Positions 33,536-46,244 of a DNA stretch of 64,000 nucleotides are shown piece after piece (the stretch's first letter is position 1; every line of letters begins with the position of its first letter). Made by a program: the position numbers and the translations under genes. Source of the DNA: Acorus gramineus (taxonomy: Eukaryota > Streptophyta > Magnoliopsida > Acorales > Acoraceae); the NCBI GenBank assembly GCA_030737835.1, contig CM060850.1, positions 20,490,216 to 20,554,215 on the forward strand, in the 5' to 3' direction. Under the pieces are notes generated by a model, which did not search any database, was not told the origin of the DNA, and saw only the letters and a list, made by a program, of their open reading frames with translations.

Positions 33536-36500
33536 TGTTACGCCTGTGTCATTTGGAGCCATTTTGGTTAAGCCTTGCTCACATCTGTGTCATTCAGAAC
33601 CTTTATCTTTTTCTATCAGAGTCGCTAAAATTTTGGCTTTTAGCCACCTGCGGGAGTTAGAAAACGTTGATTGGAAATCTAACTGCATATTATGGGTCCT
33701 GGTATCGTTTTGTATTGCCCATAAATTTTTTATCGAATTCCGGTAACGTTTGGAAAAATATGTAGTTCCGAATCGTATCCTGGTTTTCGAGAGTACCTGG
33801 TTAGTCGAATAGTGTAAGATATTTTGGGGACCTTTGGTAACCTTACCCCCACCTTGCTTAGGGATGAAGAAACCTTTGGTTATTTGATATGTGAGTGGGT
33901 GAGCCTAACCCTAACCTCACCCCCCTTAAGGTCACCCCTAGGCACTATTTGGCATGAAAATGACTTTTTTGCCCTCTCTCTCTCTCTCCCCCTCTCTCCC
34001 ATTTCGTGGAACACCTTCTCTCCCTCTCTTGGTCGCTTTTTTTTCTCCTCTCTGTGTGTGAAGAAGGAGGAGGAAGAAGCAATTGAAGGAAAAGATGAAG
34101 AAGAAGCACAAGAAAGAGTGAGAAAGGGTGAGTATGTGTTGTTGTTGTTGTTGTTGTTGTTTCTCTTCTCTCTATCCCCTTCTCATGCCCCTTTGCACCC
34201 TGTTTTCTGCCATGAAGGGCTTGAGGAGATGCTGATGAGGTGGTGGTAGTGGTGGTGGTGGTTGAGGTGGTCGTGGGTGTGTCGAGAACCCCGCATCTCC
34301 CCATTTCCCTCCCCCTGTTTTGGTAAGGCAGCACTCTGTATTTTAAAGATCTCAGTGCATCTAGTATTTAGAGACACATTTTTAGGATTAAGTCTTACTA
34401 CGATATGATCATCTATGTGTCTAGTTGTTATATATGAAATTTGGCCTCATTATGATATCGGTGGTGTATGTTAGAACCTGTTTTGCATGGCCTGTCCAGA
34501 TTCGCGTAGGAATTGACCTGCTTCTGGAAATAATTTATTTCGGGCTTGTAGAAGCAAAATTAGGTTCTAATGTCTTCATGGATTATGATCCCAGCATATC
34601 AGAGAATGTGCATGTTTTATTTCATAATTTTTGGAAGTGTATTGGGTGCTGTGGAGATCAATTAGTAGGGCTGGTTGCTGCAGGTTTGGCAGTTTTGTTT
34701 GGTTGAGTGTCAAGGAGTTGTTTGCATGTGTCTTGTGTGATAATATGGAAGTATCAGGGGTTAGGGTCTTCATGAAGTAGGCTTATATGTGTGATAGGAG
34801 GTTCCATAATTTAATTATGAATCATTGGTTGTGTTTTGCAGATCTCGTAGACCAGACGCGCGGCGATCCGGGTATCAGTGAGTGGTTTGATCCAACCCTT
34901 CGGGAAGCGTTGGATGCACGTAGTCGTGCGTCGTGCATCCGTTGGGCACCCTGACTATACTACTTAATTAGATAAGTAGTATGGTCATGTCTAACTCATA
35001 ATATGTTAGATATCTTGCATGCTAGGCTTATATTGCATGTATTGTATCCATGTATGAATGACTGTATCGCATGCGCCCCTCTAGTATGGGCATGTATTCT
35101 GTAATGTGTATAGATGTATAGAATATGACATGCCTTAGGTAGTATTGTAATACTACTCCCACCATATTAATTGGAATATCCAACATGATTAAGTCTGGGT
35201 TAATAACGGGCACCTGCCTAATATTCCCTTGCGATAAGACTCGAGGGCGTGGTGTAGTTGTTGCGCCCATGCTAATGGGGCAAGGCTATGACCAACTTCA
35301 TGAGATGATGATCTCTCTCGCCCTCTCCCTCTGCACGAACTGAGTAAGTAGATGTGATTTCCTACTCGACTCAGGTTCGTTTGGAATATTGGCATGCACC
35401 TGTTAAGTGCGCGAGATTTGCACTTGACCCTTACCTTTTAAGTTGGTGATATCCAACGCATGCTTAAGTTAGGCCTTGTGTGCTTATGTGATTAATGGCC
35501 ATGTATGCATGTTGTATGATTTATTATGATGTAAATCCATGTTAGGGAGTATCCCTATAATTATTTGATAAGTTATCGTGCATGTAGTTCATGTACATAA
35601 CTAAGATATAATTCTCCTGGATATATATGCGCATGTTAAAACTGATTAGGCCTATCTGAAATAGGCGTGGGCATGACCCGTTGTTGGGTTGTACCTTATT
35701 AGTTAGAGCGCTAGCGATGTAATCGCCCCTGTGCATCTGAGCGATGCACTCGTTTGGAATTCAGGAGAATTCATTATCTTATCGATTTTGTTAAGCCGGT
35801 AGTTGTGGCATTAAGCTAGGCCTACCCGTGTTAGGCGTGTATATGAACCGCCTGTTGGGTTATGTGCCTTGGGATTATTTCTGCGTGAGAGCAGAGGCAA
35901 CCCCCTTGTGTTCGAGCGACGCAACCGTGTGGGAGTACAATAGTATTTGATATCATCGATATTTGATTATTGAGAGTAGTTGTATGTCCATTGGGATCGC
36001 TTTGTGGATATGGAATGTTTACTCCCAATGTCGTCCGGGTTGAAGAGGCCCGGGTTGTAGCTGTCCTGACAGAGGGCTCCCATCCGTAGGTACCACCGAT
36101 ACGTTCGGGAGCGTACTGATCGTGGGAGTGTACTAGGTAGAGGCTACCCGGGAGAGGGTTAACGAATGATATTGCAAGCGTGGAATTGTTCTCCCCTTCG
36201 TTGGATCCGATGTAGGAACTTCCCGGTGTTGGAAAAGCTGTCCTAACAGAGGGCTCTCATCCGTAGGTACCACCGAGGCGTTCGGAAGCGTACTGATCGT
36301 GGGAGTATACCAGGTAGTGACTACCCGGGGAAAGGGCTACCGGTGGACCAAGGGTGTAGAGGAGTCTAATCTCTCCAAAATATCTATGTCACCTATAAAG
36401 GGTGAGGGTGAGGATGAGGTGAAGACACGTCGCCTCGTGACCCATTCGTTGTTCGTCCGTTCCCATAGTTGTTGGGTCCGGTCTCGTATCGATGTTCAAA

Positions 36501-37292
36501 GACATCGTTGGGCAGTTATCTCGATGTAGAAGATCCAGTAGTGTTGCGTAGACCAATAATCCCGGGTCTCCTCGACCAACGGTATGGTCTCTCCCCAAAA
36601 GTCCCAAGAGTCTCCCTTCGGGAGTGAGGGTGAGGGTGAGGTCGGTGATCCAATAGTGTTGTATGGACCAGTAATCCCGGGTCTCCTCGACCAACGGTAT
36701 GGTCTCTCCCCAAAAGTCCCAAGAGTCTCCCTCCGAGAGTGAGGGTGAGGGTGAGGTTGGTCGCGCCGCCGCGTGACCCTGTTATCCATGGGTTTCCACC
36801 CATGTTTACCTTGAAAGGAAATTGTTTATGCATTGAACTGCTGTATGGTGATTGGTTTCCAGCCACTCACTGAGCTTGTAGCTCACCCCTCGCATACTGT
36901 TTCTTTTGAGGGGCAGTGTTGGGCGTGGAGCTGGAGCTTTCCTGTGGCGGTGTCTTATGGGCGTGGAGCGTTCTTCCAACGGGTGGCGAGTGCGAGGCTG
37001 TCAACAGTCCTAGAGTCATTGTATGTATTGTAAATCGTGCATGTGGCACAGGTTGTATTTTCTTTGGTCTAGACTTGGCTCTCACAGGACAGTGATTGTG
37101 TATTCGAGTCTGTAATAATGTTTTTGGTTTACAGACATTGTTTATATATTATGCTTCGCTTTTCAGTCAGTTATCATTATCCTTGCTTTGCCACCTTGTG
37201 TGTTGTTGTTGGAGTCTTTATTGACCTCAGGTATTGATAGCTGATATTTTATTATTGCCACGTCTTGGGGACGGCCGCCCTGGGGCGTGACA
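33536..37292 (+). repeat. family-B 5' LTR (3757 bp)
   Basis: Starts TGTTACGCCTGTGTC and ends CTGGGGCGTGACA. Donor TTTTG/GTAAGG at 34323, intron 1 34323-34841, acceptor TTTTGCAG, micro-exon 34842-34877 (36 nt), donor GTGAGT at 34878. Two tandem duplications: about 177 bp (36060-36330) and about 120 bp (36530-36760, containing GAGGGTGAGGGTGAGG). CACTGAGCTTGTAGCTCACC lies at 36867. A (TTG)n run is at about 34139-34160. Confidence 0.93.
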
Positions 37293-37297
37293 AAAGT

Positions 37298-37310
37298 TGG
37301 TATCAGAGCC
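37298..37310 (+). other. primer binding site of element B
   Basis: TGGTATCAGAGCC five bases after the LTR end, complementary to initiator tRNA-Met and identical in spacing to element A. Confidence 0.9.
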
Positions 37311-37407
37311 TGGTCCTGTCAGAGCCTAAGTCTAGTCGTATAGATGATGAGTCGTAGGATTGCCATCCGAGTACTCTTGTTTTAGAAGTATATCTTAGGT
37401 TGCTAAC

Positions 37408-37701
37408 ATGCCTCCTCGCATCCGTTGACGTGGACGTGACCCCCCTGGACCCACCCTTAAGCTGTCGACTGGGTCGACTGAATAGGGTCAGTTGTTGGAT
37501 CCCTTGTGGTGGGATTAAGGCTTGGGTAGGAGATTTTAGCCTAGTAGTGTTATAATGATGAATTGGTCGCAATTTCTAAGGTATGAATTGTGTCTCGATA
37601 ATGGAGCTTCTTTCCCGTGCATCGGTATTGCTGGTAACCATTGAGTTCGCGTGCAGCGCCAGTTTCAAGTTTTGAGGATGTGGCGTATTGTTCACTAAGG
37701 G
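37408..37701 (+). pseudogene. family-B gag start, degraded
   Basis: Starts ATGCCTCCTCGCATCCG like the family-A gag but meets TGA at codon 7 (CGT TGA CGT, probably CGA before). Little gag-like sequence is recognisable afterwards. It is cut by the family-E solo LTR at 37702. Confidence 0.6.
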
Positions 37702-38394
37702 TGTTGTGCCTGTGTCATTTGGAGCGCTATGTCTGAAAATTTGGGTACATAATATTTTTCCTCGAAGTTATGTATTCCTGATTTGGTATTTGGATTTGAT
37801 TTTGTTAAAATCCAAGATGATGAGGTTTAAATATGATTTTATTATGAGATGTCCAGTTTTGAGTTAGCTTTCGTACAAAAGTGGAATTAGGTCAACTGGA
37901 TTCTTGTAGTAAAAGTTATGGGTATTTTTCCAAGTATACCACGGGGATGGAAATTCTGGCAGCGGCCCTGTTCTATGTTTAGCTCTAATTTCGAAATAGT
38001 AGAGGATTATTTGATCTTGGCATAAACATGACAGTTGTAGATAATCCGCTTGGCTGTCCAACGGAATTGGAATTGTGCAATTCGGAGGTATATTGAAGAA
38101 GTTATGGCTGTTCTAGTGAAGCATGCGCAGAATTTCTAGTCAAAGGACGACTAGGTCATTTCCACCCCTCTTAAGATATTTGTGTGCAAAATATCTTCTC
38201 TCTCTCTCCCTCTCACTTCCACGCCCATTTTTCTTGGGCTCTCTCTTCCTCTCTCTCAAGCACCCTAGGTGTTTGTTTAAATGTCTCAATGAGAATGAGA
38301 TGGTGGTGGAGGAAGTGTTGGTGAGGGTTGTCTATGTGTTGTTGATCCTTCTCTCTCAAGCTCTCATATCATGATCCTCCGCCCCTTGATTTTC

Positions 38395-41302
38395 TGTTAT
38401 ATATGTGTCACTTTTTACCTTCTGGTCACCATTGGAGCATTCTGGCAGTTTTTCAACTTTTTCTTTTTTCGATCGGAACCGCTAAAATTTTGGACTTTTA
38501 GCTATCATCCTGAGCTTGAGGACTCCGATTGAAAATCTAACTGCATATTATGTGTCCTGGTGCCATTCCAAGCCACTCAAGAAAATTTCATCAAATTCCG
38601 GTAACGTTTCAGAATTTCACAGTTCCGAATCGTATCCGGGTTTTGACCAATCGAAAAGTCATTGGGAGACTTGACTTGGTCAAGGTGGACCCATGACTTG
38701 GTCAACTCTTTTGTTTTCTAGTGTGGTTAGGTTGACCCAAGTCAAAGTGCACCTAAACCTAACCTAAACCTAGCTTAACCTAATTTGATTCTAAGTGTAA
38801 GTGAGTGTGTGTGTGTGTGGTGAGTGTGTGTGCTTTAAGTTGGGCGTCCCCCTCTAATCCCCTCCCCTATTCATCTTCTCCCCCATTTCAAGCTTTCAAA
38901 AGCTCTCACCTCCCTCTCTTTAAATCCCCCATTTGATCTAGCTAGAGGTGTTGGATTGAAAAACCCTAGAAGGAGAAAAGCTTGGTAAGGACCCGATCTA
39001 CCTTTCCATGGTCTTGGAATTGTTTTCCCTTTTGTTTTTCCTCCTCTCATGGCACCTTTTCTCCTCAGCTTTCAGCCTTGCTAGGGCTGAGTGGAGATCT
39101 TGGTGGTGGTGGTCTTGGAGGTGGCGAATCGGTGCGCGAAGAGCACCCGATTTCCTCCCCTTCCCTTCCTCTCCTTGGGTGAGCTTTCTTTCCTTCCTTT
39201 TCTTGAGTAGATGCTTGTTTAGGATGTATTTTTGGGTATGCATGGCTGTTGGGGGGCTGATGGGGGCTGTTGGGGGTTTGGGGCGGCTCGGGCGCATGCA
39301 GGATCATCCCTGCGCGTGTGCGCGGGCCTGTGCGCGCAGGCAGGGCAGGGAGCTGTCAGGCGAGCTGGTGTCGGGCGCGCTGGGCGCGTGCGGTCGGGCG
39401 CGCTGGGCGCGTGCTGTCAGGCGCGCTGGGCGCGTGCTGTCGGGGGCTCTGGGGGTGTGCGCGAGGTGCTGCGCGGGGGGCGCAGTGCGCCGGAGCGATG
39501 CGCAGGGGCGCAGTGCGTGTGGTGCGCGCGGGGAGGTGAGCGGGCGTGCGCGCGGGGTGCGTGCGGGGTACTGCACTGGGGCACAGTGTGTGCGGGTGTG
39601 CGCGCGAGGTGCTGCGCTGGGGCGCAGTGCGCGCGGGTGCACCCGGGGCTGGACGCGCGGTGCGCGCGGGCGCATGCGAGCGTGCGGCGTGTCTGGGCGT
39701 GCGGGCAGGGGCTCGGCAGCGTGTCTGGGCGTGCAGGCAGGGGCTCGGCAGCGCGTCTGGGTGCGCGGGCTGGGGTGCGACTGTGCACCCGAGGCGGGCG
39801 TGCGTGCATGCACACCCGTGCGTGCGCGTGCGGGTGGCCGTGCGCATGGCTGCCGGGGGGGGGTTCGGGAGTGAGTCGGGGCACTCGGGCTCGCGTGCGT
39901 GCGGGCCGTATGCACGCTTGTCCGAGTGTTGGGTATTTTTAGCGTATTTTGTATGTATTGTGTATTTTACTCACCGTTTTGAATACCCTGTCTTGCAGAT
40001 CTTGACGGACGGTCACGCGACGACCCGGGTATTGGTGAGTGGGACAATCCAACCCAGTAGGGAGGCGTTCTATACACTTAGGAGTGTATTGCCCTCCCCT
40101 GGGGCACCATAGTTGCATATTAATTTGTATTAAGTATAACTATGCATGCATGATTATTATATAGTATCCATGCCACCCTAGACCCTGTATGTTAGGGATA
40201 CTTGCCCCTTATGATATGTATAAAGGCCCATGCATCCTGATACTATGTTTTCATGCTAGGAAAGCCTCGACCTACGCATGTGTCCCATTTAGTTTAATTT
40301 ATTTAAATCAAATGCGAGTTATTGGTAATAAGCATGCTTAGTGAATATTATAACCTTGTGGTTATAATATAGGCTTCCCCGCATCTTAGTTATGCGCCCT
40401 GGAGGAATTCACGCGAATTCATGACATTATTTAGTGTTACCATCGGTGTCGACGGATCCATGAGGATCATATCCGTGTGACTAGACTGTCTTCTCCTTAT
40501 TGCTTGGATCTGATGTAGGTACTCCCCGGCGTTAGACAGGCTATCCTGATAGAGGACTCCCATCAGTCTGCACCTCCTGATTTGGTTTCGGACTGTGCTG
40601 AATCGTGGGAGTATATCAGGCAAGCTACGGAGCGGGGAAAGGGCTACCGGGTGGACCAGGGGTGGGAAAGCAGTCTAGTATGCCCCAAGAGGCCTATGTC
40701 ACCCATCGGAAAGGGGTGAGGGTGAGGGTGAGGGTGAGGGAAGGGAAAAGTGGGTTGGCGTTGAGACGACCCACTAGATTGTGTAGTTGCTCCCGTGTTA
40801 AGGGCTATGAATATTATATGGTTAATATGAATTGTGATGTATGGGTTGTGCTATTCACTGAGCGTGTGGCTCACCCCTCGCATATATTTTTCTCCAGTGA
40901 TATCTGAGTCGGATCTGAAGGAGGAGCTCCCCGAGGTACGTCAGCAGTAGCGGAGCAGCGTCGCGTTTCTGCTAGTGAGAGGCCATCAGCATCCCCCCCC
41001 CTTTCATTGTATGTATTGTATTCCGTGCTTGGGCACACGCTTGTGTTTTTGGATGTCATTGTATATATATATATTGGCTCTCACAGGACAGTTGATTATG
41101 TATCGAGTCTGTAATATGTTTTTGAATTACAGATTCAGTCTTTTAGCTTCCGCTATTTGTGTATATATCATGTCAGCCTCTTTGTTGTCTATGTTGTCAT
41201 TGTTGATATTGTTTCGAGTATATTATTGACCTCCTGTTTAGACTGCTGATATCATATATACCATTTGCCGCGTCCCGGGGACGGCCACCCTGGGGCGTGA
41301 CA
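38395..41302 (+). repeat. family-A solo LTR, + orientation (A6, 2908 bp)
   Basis: TG...CA with the duplication TTTTC (38390-38394, 41303-41307). Donor CTTGG/GTGAGC at 39179, CpG-rich domain about 39290-39900, acceptor CTTGCAG, micro-exon 39999-40034 (36 nt), donor GTGAGT at 40035. A four-repeat GTGAGG run (40714-40740) and hairpin follow, then CACTGAGCGTGTGGCTCACC at 40857. It lacks the GAGACCCGGGCTAGGG module of A1-A4. Confidence 0.95.
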
Positions 41303-42930
41303 TTTTCAGCCAAGGAGGAGGCTGAGGAGAGGCTGAGGAGGTGGTGGTAGTGGTGGTGGCGGTTGAGGTGGTCGCGGGTGCATCGGGGGCCCCCGAGCCT
41401 CCCCCTTTCATTTCCCCTCCAAAGGTGAGCCTTTCCCTTTCTTTTCTTGATTTTTATGGCTTAGGGTTGATTGGGAGGGTAATGCATGCTAGGTAGATGT
41501 GTTAGGGTGTGTGTGAGGGGTTGGGAAGGGTTAAAATGGGGTTAGGGTTGGCTGGGTGCACGTTTCGGGTCGTCTGCGTGCGTGCGCGCGCAGGCGCACG
41601 CGCAGGCAGGCGCTGGCGGATGAGCAGACGCGCGCGGGTGCGTGCGCGCGAGTGCGTGGGTGAGCGCGGGAGTGCGCGTGGGTGCTCGCGGGTGCTGGCG
41701 CGAGCAGGGGTGCGCGCGGGAGCTGGCGCGAGCGAGAGTGCGCGCGAGCGTGCTCGCGTGCGGGGCAGTGCGCCTGGGCACGGGGCTGGGGACCAGTGCG
41801 CGTGCTGGGGCGTGCGCGGGGTGCTGTGGGAGGGCTCATGGGCTGGACGAGCAGTGCACGCGGGCGCACGGGAGCGTGCGCGCGCCTGCGACAGCGCGTC
41901 TGGGCGCGCGGGCAAGCGCGCGGCAGTGCGCCGATGGTGCTGGGGTGCGTGCGTGCGTGCATGCGCATTCATGTTTTCTATGTGTAAATTGTGTTGTTAC
42001 TCACCAAATTGGATGCCCCTACCTTGCAGATCTCATCGGATGGGATGCGCGAGGTCCCGGGTTGTAAGGTGAGTGGTTCGATTCCAATCCCCCCCCCCCC
42101 TCTCTAGGGATGCGCTTGACCCGCATAGACGCGCGTCGCGCATCGATGGGCCCCCCTAGCTATAATATGTAAATCTATGCATTCATGAATATTATGTTGT
42201 ATCCATGCCACCTTAGGCTTGCATGCTAGGGATATGCACCCTTATATCATATATAGAGGCCTATGCATGTCTAGATACCATGTCCCTTAATTGGAAATCC
42301 CCGAACTATGCATGTTCCCATCCAATTTAATCTAATTAAATCAAAATGAGAGCATATAGTTACAAGCATGCCTTAGAGAATATTTATAATCTTGTTGTTA
42401 TAATATATGTTTCCCCGCATCTTAGTTATGCGCCCTGGAGGAATTCTTGAGAATTCATGACATTAGTAGTGTTAGAAATCGTTGTCGACGGATCCAACAA
42501 GATCATACGCGCATGAGTAGGCTGTCTTCTCCTTTTGGTTGGATCCGATGTAGGAACTCCCCAGCGTTGGCTGACCTGACAGAGGGCTCCCGTCCGTAGG
42601 TACCTCCGATGTGTCGGACAGTACTGGTAGTTGGAGTGGACTAGGTCGAGGCTACGAGGGTGGGAAAGGGCTACCGGGTGGACCAGGGGTGGAGAGCGGT
42701 CTAGTCTGTCCCAAAAGACCCATGACACCCCTAAAGGGTGACCATGGGGTATATCGGCGATGTTACGACCCTCTAACTTGTGTAGTTACTCCCGTATAGG
42801 GACTATGACTACTTTAAGGTTAATATGAGTGTGTTGATTGTTGTTATGCCTGTGTTTGATATCTCGATAAGCGAGTATCGAGAGTGGTTGTTTTCCATTG
42901 GGTTTCACTTTGCGAACATGGGATCGTTCT

Positions 42931-45900
42931 TGTCACGCCCCAGGGCGGCCGTCCCCGTGACGCGGCAAGTGTATATATAATATCAGAATCTACACAGGAG
43001 TTCAATAATATACCATAAACAAGCAACTAGAATGACACACAGACAACAAGGAGGCTGACATGATATATACACCAAATGCGGAAGCGAAAGACTGAATCTG
43101 TAAATAAAACATACTACAGACTCAATACACAATCATCTCTCCTGTGAGAGCCAATATACACAATATACAACTGAATATATACAAACGCGTGCTCAAGCAC
43201 GGAAATAAAATACATACTGCCAAAAAGGGATGTTGATAGCCTCTAACACTCGCGGGACGTAGCGCTACTCCGCTACTGAAGGAATCCCTCGGAAGGCTCC
43301 TCCTGCTGATCCGGCTCAGTGGCAACTAGAGAAAACATATGCGAGGGGTGAGCCACACGCTCAGTGAACAGCACAACCCATGCATCACAGCTATATTAAC
43401 CACAATTAATTAAAAACCAGCCTCATAGTGGCATAACATCATAAATCCAGTGGTTCGTACATCGCCGAACCACCACACCCTCACCCCTCAATGGGTGACA
43501 TAGGATATTGGGGCTGACTAGGCTGTTGGTCACCCTTGGTCCACCGATAGTCTCTCCTCCACTCCGTAGGCCGCTTGGCCTTCACCCACAACTTCAGCAC
43601 AGTCCGTCACAAATATCGGGAGGCGCCTACTGATGGGAGCCCTCGAAAGGGACGGCCTTTCCAACGCTAGGGCAGTCTCTACACGGATCCAACGAAGGGA
43701 AACAGAACAGCCTATCCATACGCATATGATCCACTCGGATCCGCCGACCACACATCTCTACAACTCTAATGCCTTGAATTCTTCAGAATTCCAACAGGGC
43801 GCATAACCAGGATGCGGGGAAACATGCGTTATAATAATAAAGAGGTTGGAATATTAACAGGGAAAGAATCCTTGGGAGGGCAGCGTGAGGTCCCGATATA
43901 GGACATCCCGACAACCAAACAAGGAACACGGAGTACCCTAGCCCGGGTCTCACCGCTGTCCTCGCGAGGCCCCTCCCCTATAATATTCACTAAGACAGGC
44001 TAATAATCACATGCTCGCATTTTATTTAAACAATTAAACTAAATGGGAACATGCATCGGTCGGGGCTTTCCTAGCATGGAAAACATGATAACAGGGTGCA
44101 TGGTTCTTATACGGGTCCTAAGGGTATAAGTCCCTAGCATACGAATCTAGGGTGGCATGCATACTACATATTATCATGCTTACATGGTTTTCATATTAAA
44201 CGGGTTAATATTTACTATGGTGCCCCAGGGGAGGACGGTACACGCCCAAGTGCATGTAACGCCTCCCTACTGGGTTGGATCGTCCCACTCACTGGTATCT
44301 GGGTCGTCGTGCGACCGTCCGTCAAGATCTGCAAGATAGGTATTTAATACGGTGAGTATAATCCACAAATACCACAAAAACACTCTAAAAGTACCCAACA
44401 CTCGGGCAAACGTACATACGGCCTGTACGCACGTTAGCCCGAGCACCCCGACTCACTCCCGCACCCTCGGCAACCACCCGCACGGTCACCCGCCCCCGGA
44501 TGCACCGCCGCGCCTCAGCCCGCGCACCCAGAGCACCGCCGGGCCCCTGCCCGCCGCCTGGACACGCCGCCGAGCTCCCCGGGTGCACCGCGCGCCCACT
44601 GCGCCCCAGCGCAGCAACCCGAGCGCACACCGCATGCCCCGCGCGCCAAGCGCCTCGCCCCGCGCGCACCTCCGCTGCCCTCGCCTCGCTCCGCGCGCAC
44701 CCCGCGCGTACCACCGCTTGCATCACCCACTCGACCAGCCCCGGGTGCACCTGTGCGCACTGCGCCCCAGCACAGCGCCCCGCACGCGCACCCCACCCGC
44801 TCACCTCACCGCGCGCACGCCTGCGCCTCTGCCAGCGCCCCGCGCGCATGCTCCTGCACGGTGCTCAGCGCCCAGCGCCCCAGCGCCCAGCACCCTTGCC
44901 CAGCACACCCACGCCCAGCACCCATATCCGTGACCCAGCGCCCGGCACTCAGCGCCCAGCACCTGGGACCCTCACCCAGCGCCCACGCGCACGCCCGGCA
45001 ACATGCGCCCAGCGCGCCTGGCAGCACGCGCCCAGCGCGCCTGCCAGCCTGCCCGCGCTGCCTGCCTGCGCGCATCACCGAGTGGCCCGAGCACCGCTCG
45101 CCTGCACGCCCGGGCACTGCCCGCCTGATGCCCGAGCACCTCCTACCCAGCACGCCTGCGCGCCTAGCCTGCCTGCCCGGCCTGCCAGCGCGCACAGCCC
45201 AGCCAGCCTACCCCGCACGCCTCCCCCTGCACCCCCCGAGCGCACGCCCGCGCGCACGCGCTCGCGCGCCCGGCAATCTGGTGCGCCTGCTCCCAGCCTA
45301 CCCGGGACAGCTAGCCTCCCTGCCCGGGACTGCCTATCTCCCTACCCGACCACCCAACTCCTACCACCCCCCCCATGGCCTCCGACCACCACCCACAGCC
45401 CTCCGACGGCCACCCACAGCCACCGACCGCCTCCCAACCCCAAAACCATCATCCTAACAAGCATCTATGCAAGGAAAGAGAGGAAAAAGGGCTTACCAAG
45501 GGAAAGCAAGGATGCTCGGTTGCTCTCCGCGCACCGAAACCTCTCCCCAAAGGCCTCCAACGCCGGGATCTCCCTTGGCCCTCGAAATGGCCCAAATCAG
45601 GGGAGAAAAGAGGGGGGATGAAGGGGCCAAACTTCTCGGAATTCAAATCCGAGAACACCGGGGCGTAGATCGGGACCCGATCTAGCCTTTCTATGATTTA
45701 GGTTTTGAGTTCTAAGCACTCTAAGGGGCTCAAAAGCTTGAAAAAGAGAGAGGGGGAGAGAGAAAATGTTTTGGAGAAGACAATGAATAGTGGGCAACCT
45801 TTTTGCTCTCTTTAAATAGTCAACTCACTTGGATTAGGGCTAATCAAGATTAATTAGGGCTTAAGCTAGGTTTAGGTTAACTTAGGTGAGGTTTGACCCT

Positions 45901-46244
45901 AGTCAACCCAACCACACTAAAAGCCAAAACCATTTGACCAAGTCAAGGTCCCCATTGACCAAGTCAAAGTCTTCCAATGACTTCTCGCTCGGTCAAAACC
46001 CGGATACGCCACGGAACTGCCAAATTCTGAAACGTTACCAAAATTTGATGAAATTTTTGTGAGAGACCTAAAATGACACCAGGACACATAATATGCAGTT
46101 ATATTTTCAATCGGAGTCCTCTAGCTCAGGACGATAGCTAACAGTCCAAAATTTTAGCGGTTCTGATCGAAAAACGAAAAAACTCAAAAACTGCCAGAAT
46201 GCTCCTATGGTTATCAGAAGGTCAAAAGTGACATATATATAACA
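42931..46244 (-). repeat. family-A solo LTR, minus orientation (A4, 3314 bp)
   Basis: Flanked by a 10-bp direct repeat GGATCGTTCT (42921-42930, 46245-46254) where 5 bp is normal. On the minus strand: donor at 45496, intron 1 of 1168 bp with the longest CpG-rich domain in the window (about 44430-45370), micro-exon 44293-44328 (36 nt), donor GTGAGT at 44292. Hairpin near 43445 and TGAGCCACACGCTCAGTG near 43350. It carries the GAGACCCGGGCTAGGG module (minus) near 43900-43960. Confidence 0.93.

Noticed and set aside
40714-40740. Telomere-like GGGTGAGGGTGAGGG array
   Set aside because: The unit is GTGAGG, not the plant telomere TTTAGGG, and it sits at a fixed place in LTRs.
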